Below, in pieces: positions 43,337-51,970 of a stretch of 64,000 nucleotides of DNA. Every line of letters begins with the position of its first letter. Positions within the stretch are counted from its first letter, which is position 1. The notes beneath the pieces are model-generated. The model did not search any database, was not told the DNA's origin, and saw only the letters and a list, made by a program, of their open reading frames with translations. The position numbers and the translations under genes were made by a program. Source of the DNA: Gammaproteobacteria bacterium (GTDB lineage Bacteria; Pseudomonadota; Gammaproteobacteria; Steroidobacterales; Steroidobacteraceae); assembly GCA_016707425.1 (NCBI GenBank), contig JADJHU010000015.1, positions 806,001 through 870,000 on the forward strand. Reading direction: 5' to 3'.

Positions 43337-43364
43337 CTCTGCAAAAAACAGAATCCGCCGCGGC

Positions 43365-43679
43365 TCAGGAATTAACCATGCTCTTCAGGCTCTTGAGGGG
43401 CATCACGCGAACCTTCTTGCTCGCGGGCTTGGCCTTGAACATCATTTTCTCGCCGGTGAAGGGGTTGACGCCCTCGCGCGCCTTCGTGGCAGGCTTCTTG
43501 ACGACCTTCATTTTCAGAAGCCCGGGCATCGTGAACAGCCCGTTGCTGCGCAGACTCTTTCTGATGATGACGGACAGCGAATCGAAGACGGAACCGATCT
43601 GCTTGCGGGTGAGATCTGTGTCCTTCGCTATGAGGTTCAGGATCTCCGACTTGGTCGGCGCTCCACCTTTTTTCGCCAT
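43365..43679 (-). CDS. HU/IHF-like DNA-binding protein
   Basis: The 104-residue basic protein has the fold pattern of HU (SEILNLIAKDTDLTRKQIGS, then the beta-arm region) with the segment KPATKAREGVNPFTGEKMMF, as in HU family proteins. It has extra basic residues at both ends (MAKKGGAPTK and SKKVRVMPLKSLKSMV), typical of the proteobacterial HU-like group used in nucleoid organisation. ATG 43679 has CAGGAG 9 nt upstream; the frame opens further upstream to 43769. A sigma-70 promoter candidate lies at 43765-43792. Confidence 0.92.
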   Translation of the reverse strand: MAKKGGAPTKSEILNLIAKDTDLTRKQIGSVFDSLSVIIRKSLRSNGLFTMPGLLKMKVVKKPATKAREGVNPFTGEKMMFKAKPASKKVRVMPLKSLKSMVNS

Positions 43680-43764
43680 TTTCCGATACTCCTGCAATAG
43701 GTGACTGTGGCTGGAATGGGTGACTGTCGCCGCAGCACATGCGGCTTCGAACAGGACGGCGCGC

Positions 43765-43792
43765 AACATAACACATGGTATAGGCTTGGCAA
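43765..43792 (-). promoter_or_regulatory. Sigma-70 promoter for the HU-like gene
   Basis: Read on the minus strand, TTGCCA (43787-43792) and TATGTT (43765-43770) are 16 bp apart, 86 bp upstream of the ATG. Both hexamers are close to consensus, in an AT-rich patch. Confidence 0.6.
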
Positions 43793-43831
43793 GCGGTTTT
43801 TTGCGTTTCGGTGTATGCGAAAAGCCTGTTT

Positions 43832-44143
43832 TTATAGGGTCTGGCGCGTCAGGGTGGCGATGAGTCGTTCGGCGTGAGCTGCTGCGCCGGCAACGATGAC
43901 GTCCTTGTCACGGCTCGCGGTGCCGCGCGCGATCGCGAAAGATGCGCGCGGCAGTCCGAGCATTTCCGCGAGCAGTGCGATGAGGCGTGCATTGGCCGCC
44001 CCGTCGACGGGCGGTGCGCGCACACGGAAGCGCAGGCGGCCGGCATGCGCGCCGGTGCAGCCCTCGCGTCCGGCGCGCGGCTGCACGCGCAGGTGCAGCA
44101 CGAGATCGGCGCCCCGCAGGCTGTAGCCGCCCGTCGCGGTCAT
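43832..44143 (-). CDS. yggU: DUF167/YggU-family protein
   Basis: The 103-residue protein has the family pattern LVLHLRVQPRAGREGCTGAH, the conserved RLRFRVRAPPVDGAANARLI and DKDVIVAGAAAHAERLIAT. The fold is a small alpha/beta domain whose role is unknown. It follows yggT by 4 bp and forms the end of the yggS-proC-yggT-yggU series, a common conserved cluster. Confidence 0.93.
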   Translation of the reverse strand: MTATGGYSLRGADLVLHLRVQPRAGREGCTGAHAGRLRFRVRAPPVDGAANARLIALLAEMLGLPRASFAIARGTASRDKDVIVAGAAAHAERLIATLTRQTL

Positions 44144-44147
44144 GCAC

Positions 44148-44675
44148 TCAGTGGAGCAGGATGAGGATCGCCTGGATGGCGATGGCGACCCAGAGAGGCG
44201 ACAGATCGAGCCCCGCGATGGGCGGGATCAGCCGCCTGACGGGCGCGAGCACGGGGTTGCACAGGCTCGCCAGGACAGCCGCCAGGGGCGAATAGCCAGG
44301 CGGGTCCACGAAGGACAGGAGCGCGTAGAAGAGGATGGCGTAGAAGTAGCCCTGCAGCGTGATGCGCGCGATCTCGAGCGCCGTCAGCCGCAGCCACTCG
44401 ATCGGCGGAGGCAGCGCACCGGCCGCCAGCAGCGAGAGCAGCCCGATCATCGCAGCTCCCGCGAGCACGACGGCGATCACCGAAGCCGTATCGACCTTGC
44501 CGACCGGCGGCAGCACGCGCCGCAGTGGCAGGACCAGCCAGTTGGTCAGGCGCACGACGGCCTGGGCGATCTGGTTGCGGAAATCGGCCCGCACCCACTG
44601 CAGGAGCACCCGCAGGACGAAGACGAACAGGTAGAGCGACAGGAGCACATCGGCGACGAAGTACAAGGCGGTCAT
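44148..44675 (-). CDS. yggT: YggT-family membrane protein
   Basis: The 175-residue protein has two YggT repeats, each with two membrane helices: LYFVADVLLSLYLFVFVLRV with WVRADFRNQIAQAVVRLTNW, and ILFYALLSFVDPPGYSPLAA with NPVLAPVRRLIPPIAGLDLS. Members are linked to osmotic tolerance and cell-envelope functions in various bacteria. Its ATG overlaps the proC stop by 4 bp. Confidence 0.93.
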   Translation of the reverse strand: MTALYFVADVLLSLYLFVFVLRVLLQWVRADFRNQIAQAVVRLTNWLVLPLRRVLPPVGKVDTASVIAVVLAGAAMIGLLSLLAAGALPPPIEWLRLTALEIARITLQGYFYAILFYALLSFVDPPGYSPLAAVLASLCNPVLAPVRRLIPPIAGLDLSPLWVAIAIQAILILLH

Positions 44676-45535
44676 GGCGTCGATCCTGGCTCTCCGGATG
44701 CACCGTAGTGTGCGGCAAGCTCACGGCTTCGGGTGGCCGCAGCGGCGACGGCGGTGGCAACGATGCTGCGGAGACCGGCGGCATCGAACGCGCGCAGTGC
44801 CGCTTCCGTCGTACCGCCGCGCGAGGTCACTTCGGCCCTGAGGCGCGCGAGATCGCCGTCGCTCTCCTGTGCGAGCACACCGGCGCCATGCAGTGTGCCG
44901 ATGGCCAGGTCGTTTGCCACCGCCGGTTCGAGCCCGAGAGCGACGGCTGCGTCGGCCAGGAGTTCCGCGAGCAGGAAGAAATACGCCGGTCCGCTGCCGG
45001 AGAGGGCCGTCACCACATCGAGCTCCGCCTCGCTCGCCACCCATGCGACGCTGCCGACGGCTCCGAGGATCGCAGCGGCGAGCATTCGATCGTCAGGTGT
45101 CACTTCCGGCGTCGCGAATAATGCGCTCGCGCCCGCACGGACGAAGGCGGGGCGGTTCGGCATTGCGCGCACGACAGGCACGCCCGGGCCACACCACGCG
45201 CGCAGGTCGGTGACGCGCAGGCCTGCGGCGACGGAGAGCAGCAGCGGCTTGCCGGCTCCGAGCTGGGCCCGCAGCGGCCGCAGTGCCGCCGCGGCGTCCT
45301 GGGGTTTCACCGCGAGCACGGCGACGCGCGCACCGCGCAGCGCCGCGGCATTGTCGTCGGTGACCGTCACGCCGAGCGGGGCGAGCGCCGACCGCTGGCC
45401 CGGATGCGACTCACCCACTGCGAAGCTGGACGGTGGGCAGCCGCTGTCGAGCAGGCCGCCAATCATGGCGCGTGCCATGTTCCCGCCACCGATGAAGGCG
45501 ATGCGGGTCTGCAGGAAGGGATCCAGGGTGCTCAT
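44672..45535 (-). CDS. proC: Pyrroline-5-carboxylate reductase
   Basis: The protein has 287 residues and catalyses the last step of proline synthesis. The Rossmann motif IAFIGGGNMARAMIGGLLDS, the catalytic-site signature ALSGSGPAYFFLLAELLADA and TLHGAGVLAQESDGDLARL with VTSRGGTTEAALRAFDAAG are all present. ATG 45535 starts MSTLDPFLQTRIAFIG; the frame runs further upstream inside yggS. It overlaps yggS by 4 bp. Confidence 0.96.
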   Translation of the reverse strand: MSTLDPFLQTRIAFIGGGNMARAMIGGLLDSGCPPSSFAVGESHPGQRSALAPLGVTVTDDNAAALRGARVAVLAVKPQDAAAALRPLRAQLGAGKPLLLSVAAGLRVTDLRAWCGPGVPVVRAMPNRPAFVRAGASALFATPEVTPDDRMLAAAILGAVGSVAWVASEAELDVVTALSGSGPAYFFLLAELLADAAVALGLEPAVANDLAIGTLHGAGVLAQESDGDLARLRAEVTSRGGTTEAALRAFDAAGLRSIVATAVAAAATRSRELAAHYGASGEPGSTP

Positions 45536-46227
45536 GCGCGGGCTCCGAAGATTGCGGTACCGATGCGAACCATGGTCGAGCCTTCCGCGATTGCCGCCTC
45601 GAGGTCGCTGCTCATCCCCATGGAGAGTGTGTCGAGGTCTGCGCCGCCCGAATTCAGGCGTTCCAGCAGTCCGCGTGTCGCGGCGAACCAGCGCTGCTGT
45701 TCCGCCAGTCCGCTCTCCTGGGGCGGCAGACACATGAGCCCCCGCAGCCTGAGCCGCGGCAGCGCGCGGACCACGGAGACGAGCGCATCGAGCTCCTCCG
45801 GCGCGACGCCGGACTTGCTGTGCTCGCCGGCAATGTTCACCTGGATGCAGACCTGGAGCGGCGCCGCATGAAAGGGGCGCTGTGCGGCAAGCCGTTCGGC
45901 GACGCGCGGGCGATCGACCGAGTGCACCCACGCGAAGGTCTCCGCGATCGAGCGCGTCTTGTTGGCCTGCACCGGACCGATGAAGTGCCACGTGAGTCCT
46001 AGCGGGCTGAGCGCGCGGATCTTGGGCAGAGCCTCCTGGAGGTAACTTTCCCCGAAGTCCGCGAGCCCGCAGCGCGCCGCTGTCTCGATCGCCCCGGCCG
46101 GCTGGCCCTTGCTGACCGCCAGCAGCGTGACCCGATCGACACTCCGGCCGCAGCGTTCCGCCGCCGCGGCGATGCGCCTGCGCACTGCCTGCACGTTTTC
46201 AGGCAAATTCTGCGGCACCGTTAACAT
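45532..46227 (-). CDS. yggS: YggS-type pyridoxal phosphate homeostasis protein
   Basis: The protein has about 231 residues. It has the PLP-binding Lys region VTLLAVSKGQPAGAIETAAR, FGESYLQEALPKI, WHFIGPVQANKTRSI, and the phosphate-binding LSMGMSSDLEAAIAEGSTMV ending RIGTAIFGAR. It binds PLP without known catalysis and keeps vitamin B6 and amino-acid pools in balance. ATG 46227 (MLTVPQNLPEN) is preferred over 46242. It is divergent from pilT across 82 bp. Confidence 0.94.
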   Translation of the reverse strand: MLTVPQNLPENVQAVRRRIAAAAERCGRSVDRVTLLAVSKGQPAGAIETAARCGLADFGESYLQEALPKIRALSPLGLTWHFIGPVQANKTRSIAETFAWVHSVDRPRVAERLAAQRPFHAAPLQVCIQVNIAGEHSKSGVAPEELDALVSVVRALPRLRLRGLMCLPPQESGLAEQQRWFAATRGLLERLNSGGADLDTLSMGMSSDLEAAIAEGSTMVRIGTAIFGARA

Positions 46228-46228
46228 A

Positions 46229-46255
46229 TTGGCTGAGAACACCCTCCGCTATACT
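46229..46255 (+). promoter_or_regulatory. Possible pilT promoter
   Basis: TTGGCT (46229-46234) and TATACT (46250-46255) are separated by 15 bp, somewhat short for sigma-70. They lie about 55 bp before the pilT ATG. Confidence 0.4.
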
Positions 46256-46309
46256 GCGCCCGCCTGTCCGGAGGCCTCGTCGCGCGGCCTCGGATTTCGT
46301 GGAGGCCAC

Positions 46310-47350
46310 ATGGCCGTCGACATCGCGCAGCTGCTCGCTTTCGCCGTCAAGAACAACGCCTCGGACCTGCATCTGTCTGCCGGGGTGCCGCCGATGATTC
46401 GTGTCGACGGCGACATGAAGCGCATCAACATGCCACCGCTGGCACACAAGGAAGTGCACAGCATGGTGTACGACATCATGAACGACAAGCAGCGCAAGGC
46501 CTATGAGGAGTTCTTCGAGACCGATTTTTCCTTCGAGATCCCCAAGCTCGCACGCTTCCGGGTCAATGCCTTCAACCAGAATCGCGGTGCCGGTGCGGTC
46601 TTCCGCAACATTCCGTCGGTAATCATGAATCTCGACGATCTCGCGGCACCGAAGATCTTCCGCGACCTGTGCATGCTGCCACGTGGTCTGGTGCTGGTCA
46701 CCGGTCCGACCGGTTCCGGCAAGTCTACGACGCTCGCCGGGATGATCAATCACTGCAACGACAATCGCCCGGATCACATCATCACGATCGAGGATCCCAT
46801 CGAGTTCGTGCATGAATCCAAGCGGTGTCTGATCAACCAGCGCGAGGTGAAGCGCGACACGCTCGGCTTCGCGGAGGCGCTGCGCTCGGCGCTGCGCGAG
46901 GACCCGGACGTGATCCTGGTGGGCGAGATGCGCGACCTCGAGACCATCCGCCTCGCCCTCACCGCGGCCGAGACCGGGCATCTGGTCTTCGGGACACTGC
47001 ACACGAGCTCCGCGGCGAAGACGATCGACCGCATCGTCGACGTGTTTCCCGCCGCCGAGAAGGAAATGGTGCGCTCGATGCTTTCGGAGAGCCTGCGTGC
47101 CGTGATCTCGCAGACGCTGCTCAAGCGCAATGGGGGCGGGCGCGTGGCCGCCCACGAAATCATGATCGGCACCCCGGCGATCCGCAATCTCATCCGTGAG
47201 GGCAAGATCCCGCAGATGTATAACGCCATCCAGATCGGGCAGGCCCATGGCATGCAGACGCTCGACCAGTGCCTCACCGAGCTCGTGAGCCGCGGCATGG
47301 TGAGCAAGGAAGAGGCGCGCTACAAGGCGCAGAACAAGGATGCGATCTGA
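46310..47350 (+). CDS. pilT: Type IV pilus retraction ATPase PilT
   Basis: The protein has 346 residues and powers pilus retraction. It has Walker A GPTGSGKSTTLAGMI, the Asp box (IITIEDPIEFVHESK), Walker B (VILVGEMRDLETIRLALTAA), the His box (AAETGHLVFGTLHTSSAAKT) and the PilT-specific AIRNLIREGKIPQMYNAIQ motif needed for retraction. ATG 46310 follows GGAGG. The pilT-pilU pair divergent from yggS is the arrangement seen in Pseudomonas aeruginosa. Confidence 0.97.
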   Translation: MAVDIAQLLAFAVKNNASDLHLSAGVPPMIRVDGDMKRINMPPLAHKEVHSMVYDIMNDKQRKAYEEFFETDFSFEIPKLARFRVNAFNQNRGAGAVFRNIPSVIMNLDDLAAPKIFRDLCMLPRGLVLVTGPTGSGKSTTLAGMINHCNDNRPDHIITIEDPIEFVHESKRCLINQREVKRDTLGFAEALRSALREDPDVILVGEMRDLETIRLALTAAETGHLVFGTLHTSSAAKTIDRIVDVFPAAEKEMVRSMLSESLRAVISQTLLKRNGGGRVAAHEIMIGTPAIRNLIREGKIPQMYNAIQIGQAHGMQTLDQCLTELVSRGMVSKEEARYKAQNKDAI

Positions 47351-47371
47351 GCGGAGCGAACGGAGCGAGCC

Positions 47372-48529
47372 ATGGATCGTGAACAGGCCATCAAGCTCAT
47401 GCAGGATCTGCTGCGCCGGGTCGTGGAGAAGAAGGCCAGCGACCTGTTCGTGACGGCGCACTTCCCGCCGGCGATCAAGGTGGACGGTGAGATCCGGCCG
47501 CAGAGCGAGCGCGCGCTGACGCCGGAGCAGTCGGCGATCCTGGTGCGCGCACTCATGAACGACCGCCAGTCCAAGGAATTCGACGCCACGAAGGAGTGCA
47601 ACTTCGCGATCGCCCCGCCCGGCATCGGGCGCTTTCGCGTCAGCGCCTTCGTGCAGCAGGGACAGACCGGCTGCGTCATCCGCCTGATCAATGCACGCAT
47701 CCCGACCTTCGAGGAGCTCGACCTGCCGGCGGTCCTCAAGGAGGTGGTGCTCTCCAAGCGCGGGCTCGTGATCATCGTCGGGGGCACCGGGTCGGGAAAA
47801 TCCACCACCCTGGCCGCCATGGTGGGTCATCGCAACGAACGCACGCGCGGACACATCGTCACCATCGAGGATCCGGTGGAATACGTGCATCAGCACAAGG
47901 GCTGTGTCGTCACGCACCGCGAGGTGGGCGTCGATACGGAATCCTGGCACGCCGCCCTGAAGAACACGCTGCGCCAGGCTCCCGACGTGATCCTCATCGG
48001 AGAGATCCGCGATCGCGAGACGATGGAGTACGGCATCCAGTTCGCCGAGACCGGGCATCTCGTGCTGGCGACCCTGCACGCCAACAGCGCCAACCAGGCG
48101 CTCGACCGCATCATCAACTTCTTCCCGGACGAGCGGCGCGAGCAGCTGCTCATGGACCTGTCGCTGAACGTTCGTGCGCTCGTGTCGCAGCGGCTCGTGC
48201 CGCGCGAGTCGGGGGCGGGGCGCATCGCCGCGACCGAGATCATGCTCAACTCGCCGCTGATCCAGGATCTCATTTTCAAGGGCGAGGTGGCCCGGATCAA
48301 GGAGGTCATGTCCCGCTCCACGCGGCTCGGCATGCGAACCTTCGACCAGTCGCTCTACGAGCTCTACGAGACGGGCTTCATCTCCTACGAGGATGCCCTG
48401 CGCAACGCCGATTCGAAGAACGAGCTGCGTCTGCGCATCAAGCTCGAGAGCAAGCGCGAAGTGAAGAACCTGGACGACGCAGGTGCCCTCACCATCCTCG
48501 AAGAGGAAGACCGGGGGCGCCCGCTGTGA
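47372..48529 (+). CDS. pilU: PilT-dependent retraction ATPase PilU
   Basis: The protein has 385 residues, 21 bp after pilT. It has GGTGSGKSTTLAAMVGHRN, TIEDPVEYVHQHKGCVVTHR, VILIGEIRDRETMEYGIQFA and TGHLVLATLHANSANQALDR. The extended C terminus (ELRLRIKLESKREVKNLDD, then GALTILEEEDRGRPL) is characteristic of PilU, which assists PilT in forceful retraction. Its TGA overlaps the GTG of the third ATPase gene. Confidence 0.95.
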   Translation: MDREQAIKLMQDLLRRVVEKKASDLFVTAHFPPAIKVDGEIRPQSERALTPEQSAILVRALMNDRQSKEFDATKECNFAIAPPGIGRFRVSAFVQQGQTGCVIRLINARIPTFEELDLPAVLKEVVLSKRGLVIIVGGTGSGKSTTLAAMVGHRNERTRGHIVTIEDPVEYVHQHKGCVVTHREVGVDTESWHAALKNTLRQAPDVILIGEIRDRETMEYGIQFAETGHLVLATLHANSANQALDRIINFFPDERREQLLMDLSLNVRALVSQRLVPRESGAGRIAATEIMLNSPLIQDLIFKGEVARIKEVMSRSTRLGMRTFDQSLYELYETGFISYEDALRNADSKNELRLRIKLESKREVKNLDDAGALTILEEEDRGRPL

Positions 48530-49671
48530 GCGGATCCCGGGGAGCAGGGGCGGCTCACGACGAGGAGGCCGTGGAGCTGCGCATGGGCGCCACAGAGGGA
48601 GGCGGGCAGCCGAGCCTCAATACCAGGCCTCTGTTCAAACTGATGGTGGAAAAGAAGGCCTCGGACCTCTTCTTCACATCCAATGCGCCCATCAAGATCA
48701 AGATCGAGGGGCAGATTTTCCCGATCAACAAGCAGATCCTGTCTCCCGAGACGGTGCGCCAGGCCGCCTGCGGGCTGATGAACGCCGCACAGCTCGAGCA
48801 GTTTCAGCGCGATCTCGAGCTGGATTTCGCGATTTCCGAGCCGGGACTCGGTCGCTTCCGTGTCAACGTCTTCCAGCAGCGTGGCAACCCGGCGATGGTG
48901 CTGCGCTATATCACTGCGGACATGCCCCGGCTCGATGAACTCGGACTGCCCGATATCATGAGTGATCTCATCATGATGAAGCGCGGTCTGGTCCTCCTCG
49001 TGGGTGCGACCGGCTCGGGAAAGTCGACGTCGCTCGCGGCGATGATCAACTACCGCAACGAGAACTCCTCGGACCACATCGTCACCATAGAGGATCCGAT
49101 CGAGTTCCTGCATACCAACAAGCGCTCGATCGTCAATCAGCGCGAAGTGGGGCTCGATACGCATTCGTATGCGCGCGCACTGCGCGGGGTGATGCGGGCC
49201 GCTCCTGACGTGATCCTCATAGGAGAGGTCCGTGACCGCGAGAGCATGGAGGCGGCCATTTCGCTTTCCGGAACGGGGCACCTGGTGCTCGCAACCCTGC
49301 ACGCCAACAACTGTGCCGAGACGCTCGATCGCATCATCAACATGTTCCCGCGCGAGCAGCACACACAGATCTTCCTGGATCTGTCGCAGTATCTGCGTGC
49401 GATCCTCGCGCAGCGCCTCGTGCCGGGGAAGGATGCCCGGCGCGTCGCCGCCGTCGAGGTGATGCTCAACACGCCACACATCGCCGAGCTCGTGAAGAAA
49501 GGCGACGTGATGGCCATCAAGGAGGCGATCTTCGCGTCCAGCGAGAGAGGCATCCAGAGCTTCGACATGGCGCTCCTCGCACTCTATCGGCAGGGCCGCG
49601 TCGAGCTCGAGGAGGCGCTTGCCAACGCCGACTCGCGCACCAATCTCGAGGCGCGCGTCAACTTCGGCTGA
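48526..49671 (+). CDS. Third PilT/PilU-type ATPase
   Basis: The protein has about 381 residues from GTG 48526 (overlapping the pilU stop) or about 362 from ATG 48583. It has the full retraction-ATPase set: LLVGATGSGKSTSLAAMINY, TIEDPIEFLHTNKRSIVNQR, VILIGEVRDRESMEAAISLS and TGHLVLATLHANNCAETLDR. The overall pattern (MVEKKASDLFFTSNAPIKIK, then LEEALANADSRTNLEARV) is closer to PilU than PilT, but the long PilU tail is absent. It is a third tandem paralog in what is usually a two-gene unit and is translationally coupled to pilU. Confidence 0.88.
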   Translation: MSGSRGAGAAHDEEAVELRMGATEGGGQPSLNTRPLFKLMVEKKASDLFFTSNAPIKIKIEGQIFPINKQILSPETVRQAACGLMNAAQLEQFQRDLELDFAISEPGLGRFRVNVFQQRGNPAMVLRYITADMPRLDELGLPDIMSDLIMMKRGLVLLVGATGSGKSTSLAAMINYRNENSSDHIVTIEDPIEFLHTNKRSIVNQREVGLDTHSYARALRGVMRAAPDVILIGEVRDRESMEAAISLSGTGHLVLATLHANNCAETLDRIINMFPREQHTQIFLDLSQYLRAILAQRLVPGKDARRVAAVEVMLNTPHIAELVKKGDVMAIKEAIFASSERGIQSFDMALLALYRQGRVELEEALANADSRTNLEARVNFG

Positions 49672-49677
49672 CGCGTC

Positions 49678-50562
49678 TCAGCCGGTCCTGAAGACCGATG
49701 TCGCATCGAACACCGGTCCGTCCACACAAACCCGCTTCATGACCGGACCATCCGGCGTCTGCACGCGCACGACGCAGCCTGCGCAGCCGCCGACTGCACA
49801 GGCCATGAATTCCTCGAGCGACACCTGACAGGGCAGTTCGTGGCGTCGTGCGAGCCTCGCGACCGCGTGCAGCATGGGGGTCGGACCACAGGCAAAGACC
49901 TCGACCTCCTCACGCTCTGCAGGCAGCAGTGCCGAGAGCCAGGCATCTGCGAGCCCGGTCACCGTGCCCTCGAAGCAGCCCGGAAATCCCGCACGGCTGG
50001 CGAGCCGGCTCGGCACTCCCCACTCTTCGAGCAGTGCCATGCCCGCGGTGCAGTTCTCCGGCACGCCGCGCACGGCGAGTCGCGACGGGCTTGTCCCGAA
50101 GGGAAAGGGAATTTCCGAGCCCATCAGCACGAGCGGCTGCCACGCCGTTCCGCGGCACGTCTGCAGCCGTTCCGCGAGAAAGACCATCGGGGGAATGCCG
50201 ACTCCGCCACCGATCAGCAGGGGGCGTGGCCGCGCAGGGTGCGTCACGAAGCCGCACCCGACCGGCCCGAGCACGCTCAGCGTTTCGCCGGGCCGGCGTG
50301 CCGCGAGCGCCCGCAGCCCGGGACCGACCACCTTGTAGAGCAGCTCGATCCAGCCGGTCGCTGTATCGGCGCGCATGATCGACAGCGGGCGGCGCATCGG
50401 TACGTCGGGATCGCAGGCCAGGTGCACGAAGCTGCCAGGCGCCGCGTGTGCCGCACATTTCGGCGCCTGCAGTCGCAGCACGTGCTGTTCGCCAGGCCAG
50501 GCCGTGTGCGCCAGAACCTGCGCCTCCTCGAGATAGATCGAGCCGCGGTGCCGGCGGGTCAT
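49678..50562 (-). CDS. PyrK-like dihydroorotate dehydrogenase electron-transfer subunit
   Basis: The protein has 294 residues of the FNR-like PyrK type. FAD-binding is suggested by MRRPLSIMRADTATGWIELL, NAD-binding by LLIGGGVGIPPMVFLAERL, and the C terminus has the [2Fe-2S] cysteines in EFMACAVGGCAGCVVRVQ with a later Cys in VCVDGPVF. PyrK normally serves class 1B PyrD, whereas gammaproteobacteria mostly use the quinone-linked class 2 enzyme, so its partner is unclear. Its start overlaps the pyrB stop by 4 bp. The pilU-like gene converges 6 bp away. Confidence 0.83.
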   Translation of the reverse strand: MTRRHRGSIYLEEAQVLAHTAWPGEQHVLRLQAPKCAAHAAPGSFVHLACDPDVPMRRPLSIMRADTATGWIELLYKVVGPGLRALAARRPGETLSVLGPVGCGFVTHPARPRPLLIGGGVGIPPMVFLAERLQTCRGTAWQPLVLMGSEIPFPFGTSPSRLAVRGVPENCTAGMALLEEWGVPSRLASRAGFPGCFEGTVTGLADAWLSALLPAEREEVEVFACGPTPMLHAVARLARRHELPCQVSLEEFMACAVGGCAGCVVRVQTPDGPVMKRVCVDGPVFDATSVFRTG

Positions 50563-51518
50563 CGGTCTGGCCCACGCCCGGCGACGAGCGCATGCAGCAC
50601 CGCCATGCGCACCGCGACACCATTGCGCACCTGATCGCGAATCGCCGACTGTGGTCCGTCGGCGACCTCGGATGCGATCTCGACGCCGCGGTTCATCGGC
50701 TGCGGATGCAGGACGATGGCAGCCGGATGCGCGAGTGCCAGGCGCGGCGCGGTGAGGCCATACTCGGCAAAATAGCGCGCGGGTTCGAGGCTCGCATCGA
50801 GCGCCATGCGTTCTCTCTGGATGCGCAGCATCATCACCACGTCTGCGTCACGCAGCCCTTCTTCGAGCCGCTCGAAGCGCGTGCAGCCGGCGAACTCCCC
50901 GCGCTCCGGCATGAGCAGAGGGGGCGCGATGATGCGCAGTTCAGCGGTCCCGAGGGTACGCAGTACCTGCCATGCGGAACGCGCGACCCGCGAGTGACGT
51001 ACGTCGCCGACGATGGCCACGGCGAGACGCCGGAAGTCACCCTTGCGCTGCCGGATCGTCAGCGCGTCGAGCAGCCCCTGCGTCGGATGCGAGACGTGTG
51101 CCTCGCCGCCGGACACCACGCTCACGTGGGGAGCCACGTGAGCAGCGATGAGCCCGGGTACGCCCACCTCGGCGTCGCGAATCACGAAGATGTCGACGTG
51201 CAGTGCCTCGAGTGTGTAGGCGGTGTCCAGCATGCTCTCGCCCTTGGCACGCGAGGACAGCTGCACCTCGAGGTTCACCACTTCCGCGCCCAGGCGTTTG
51301 GCGGCAAGCTCGAAGGAAACGCGCGTCCGTGTCGAAGGCTCCGTGAAGAGATTGGCCACCGTGATGCCGGCAAGCGTCGTACTGCGCGGATTGGGCGCCC
51401 CGGGCGCCCGCACGTAACCCTGGGCTCGTTCGAGGAGCCGCTCGATCTCCGCACGGTCGAGTCCCTCGAGGGTCAGCAGGTGACGCAGGCTGCCGTCGGG
51501 CCGGTACTGCTCGGTCAT
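50559..51518 (-). CDS. pyrB: Aspartate carbamoyltransferase catalytic subunit
   Basis: The protein has 319 residues and makes carbamoyl-aspartate in pyrimidine synthesis. The carbamoyl-phosphate site NLFTEPSTRTRVSFELAAKR, the 80s loop KGESMLDTAYTLEALHVDIF, HPTQGLLDALTIRQRKGD and the aspartate-site MLRIQRERM with LHPQPMNRGVEI are present. The start at 51518 (MTEQYRPDGSLRHLL) overlaps the ruvX stop. In Pseudomonas a non-catalytic PyrC-like gene follows pyrB; here a PyrK-like gene does, and no pyrR lies between ruvX and pyrB. Confidence 0.95.
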   Translation of the reverse strand: MTEQYRPDGSLRHLLTLEGLDRAEIERLLERAQGYVRAPGAPNPRSTTLAGITVANLFTEPSTRTRVSFELAAKRLGAEVVNLEVQLSSRAKGESMLDTAYTLEALHVDIFVIRDAEVGVPGLIAAHVAPHVSVVSGGEAHVSHPTQGLLDALTIRQRKGDFRRLAVAIVGDVRHSRVARSAWQVLRTLGTAELRIIAPPLLMPERGEFAGCTRFERLEEGLRDADVVMMLRIQRERMALDASLEPARYFAEYGLTAPRLALAHPAAIVLHPQPMNRGVEIASEVADGPQSAIRDQVRNGVAVRMAVLHALVAGRGPDR

Positions 51519-51970
51519 CGCTCCCCCCCTTCTCCCGCCAGCCAGCGCTCGAGGATCACGGCTGCCGCAGTGCTGTCGATGTCGGTCTTTCGCACCTTGC
51601 GCCGCCGCGTGCCCCGCGCCCGCGCTGTTGCGAGTGCCTGGCTCGCCTCGAGCGAGGACCATCGCTCGTCGACGGACACCACGGGAAGGGCGAAGCGGCG
51701 CCCGAGCTCCGCGGCGAAGCGGCGTGCGTGTGAAGTGAGCTCGCTCGGGCTGCCGTCCGCATTATAGGGCGTGCCGACGACCAGCAGATCAGGACAGGCG
51801 TCCGCCACGTGTCGTGCGATCGCCGCCCAGTCGGGCCCCTGGGGCGAGACGGGGAGGGTGGCGCGCGGCGCGGCCGCACGGGTCAGGGTATCGCCCACTG
51901 CGAGGCCGATGCGCCGGAGTCCGAAGTCGAAGCCGAGAACCGTGCGCGGCCGGGCGTCCTGCTCAGGCAT
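51515..51970 (-). CDS. ruvX: RuvX/YqgF-type nuclease
   Basis: The protein has 151 residues of RNase H-like fold: the opening VLGFDFGLRRIGLAVGD with the catalytic Asp, LLVVGTPYNADGSPSELTSH, VSVDERWSSLEASQAL and the late Asp in DIDSTAAAVILERWLAG. It processes the 5' end of pre-16S rRNA in E. coli. ATG 51970 (MPEQDARPRTVLGFDFG) is chosen. It overlaps yqgE by 8 bp, a conserved pairing. Confidence 0.94.
   Translation of the reverse strand: MPEQDARPRTVLGFDFGLRRIGLAVGDTLTRAAAPRATLPVSPQGPDWAAIARHVADACPDLLVVGTPYNADGSPSELTSHARRFAAELGRRFALPVVSVDERWSSLEASQALATARARGTRRRKVRKTDIDSTAAAVILERWLAGEGGER

Noticed and set aside
46199..48079. A 626-codon minus-strand frame opposite pilT/pilU
   Set aside because: It spans two genes and an intergenic gap antisense, with His/Arg/Asp-rich translation typical of a shadow frame.
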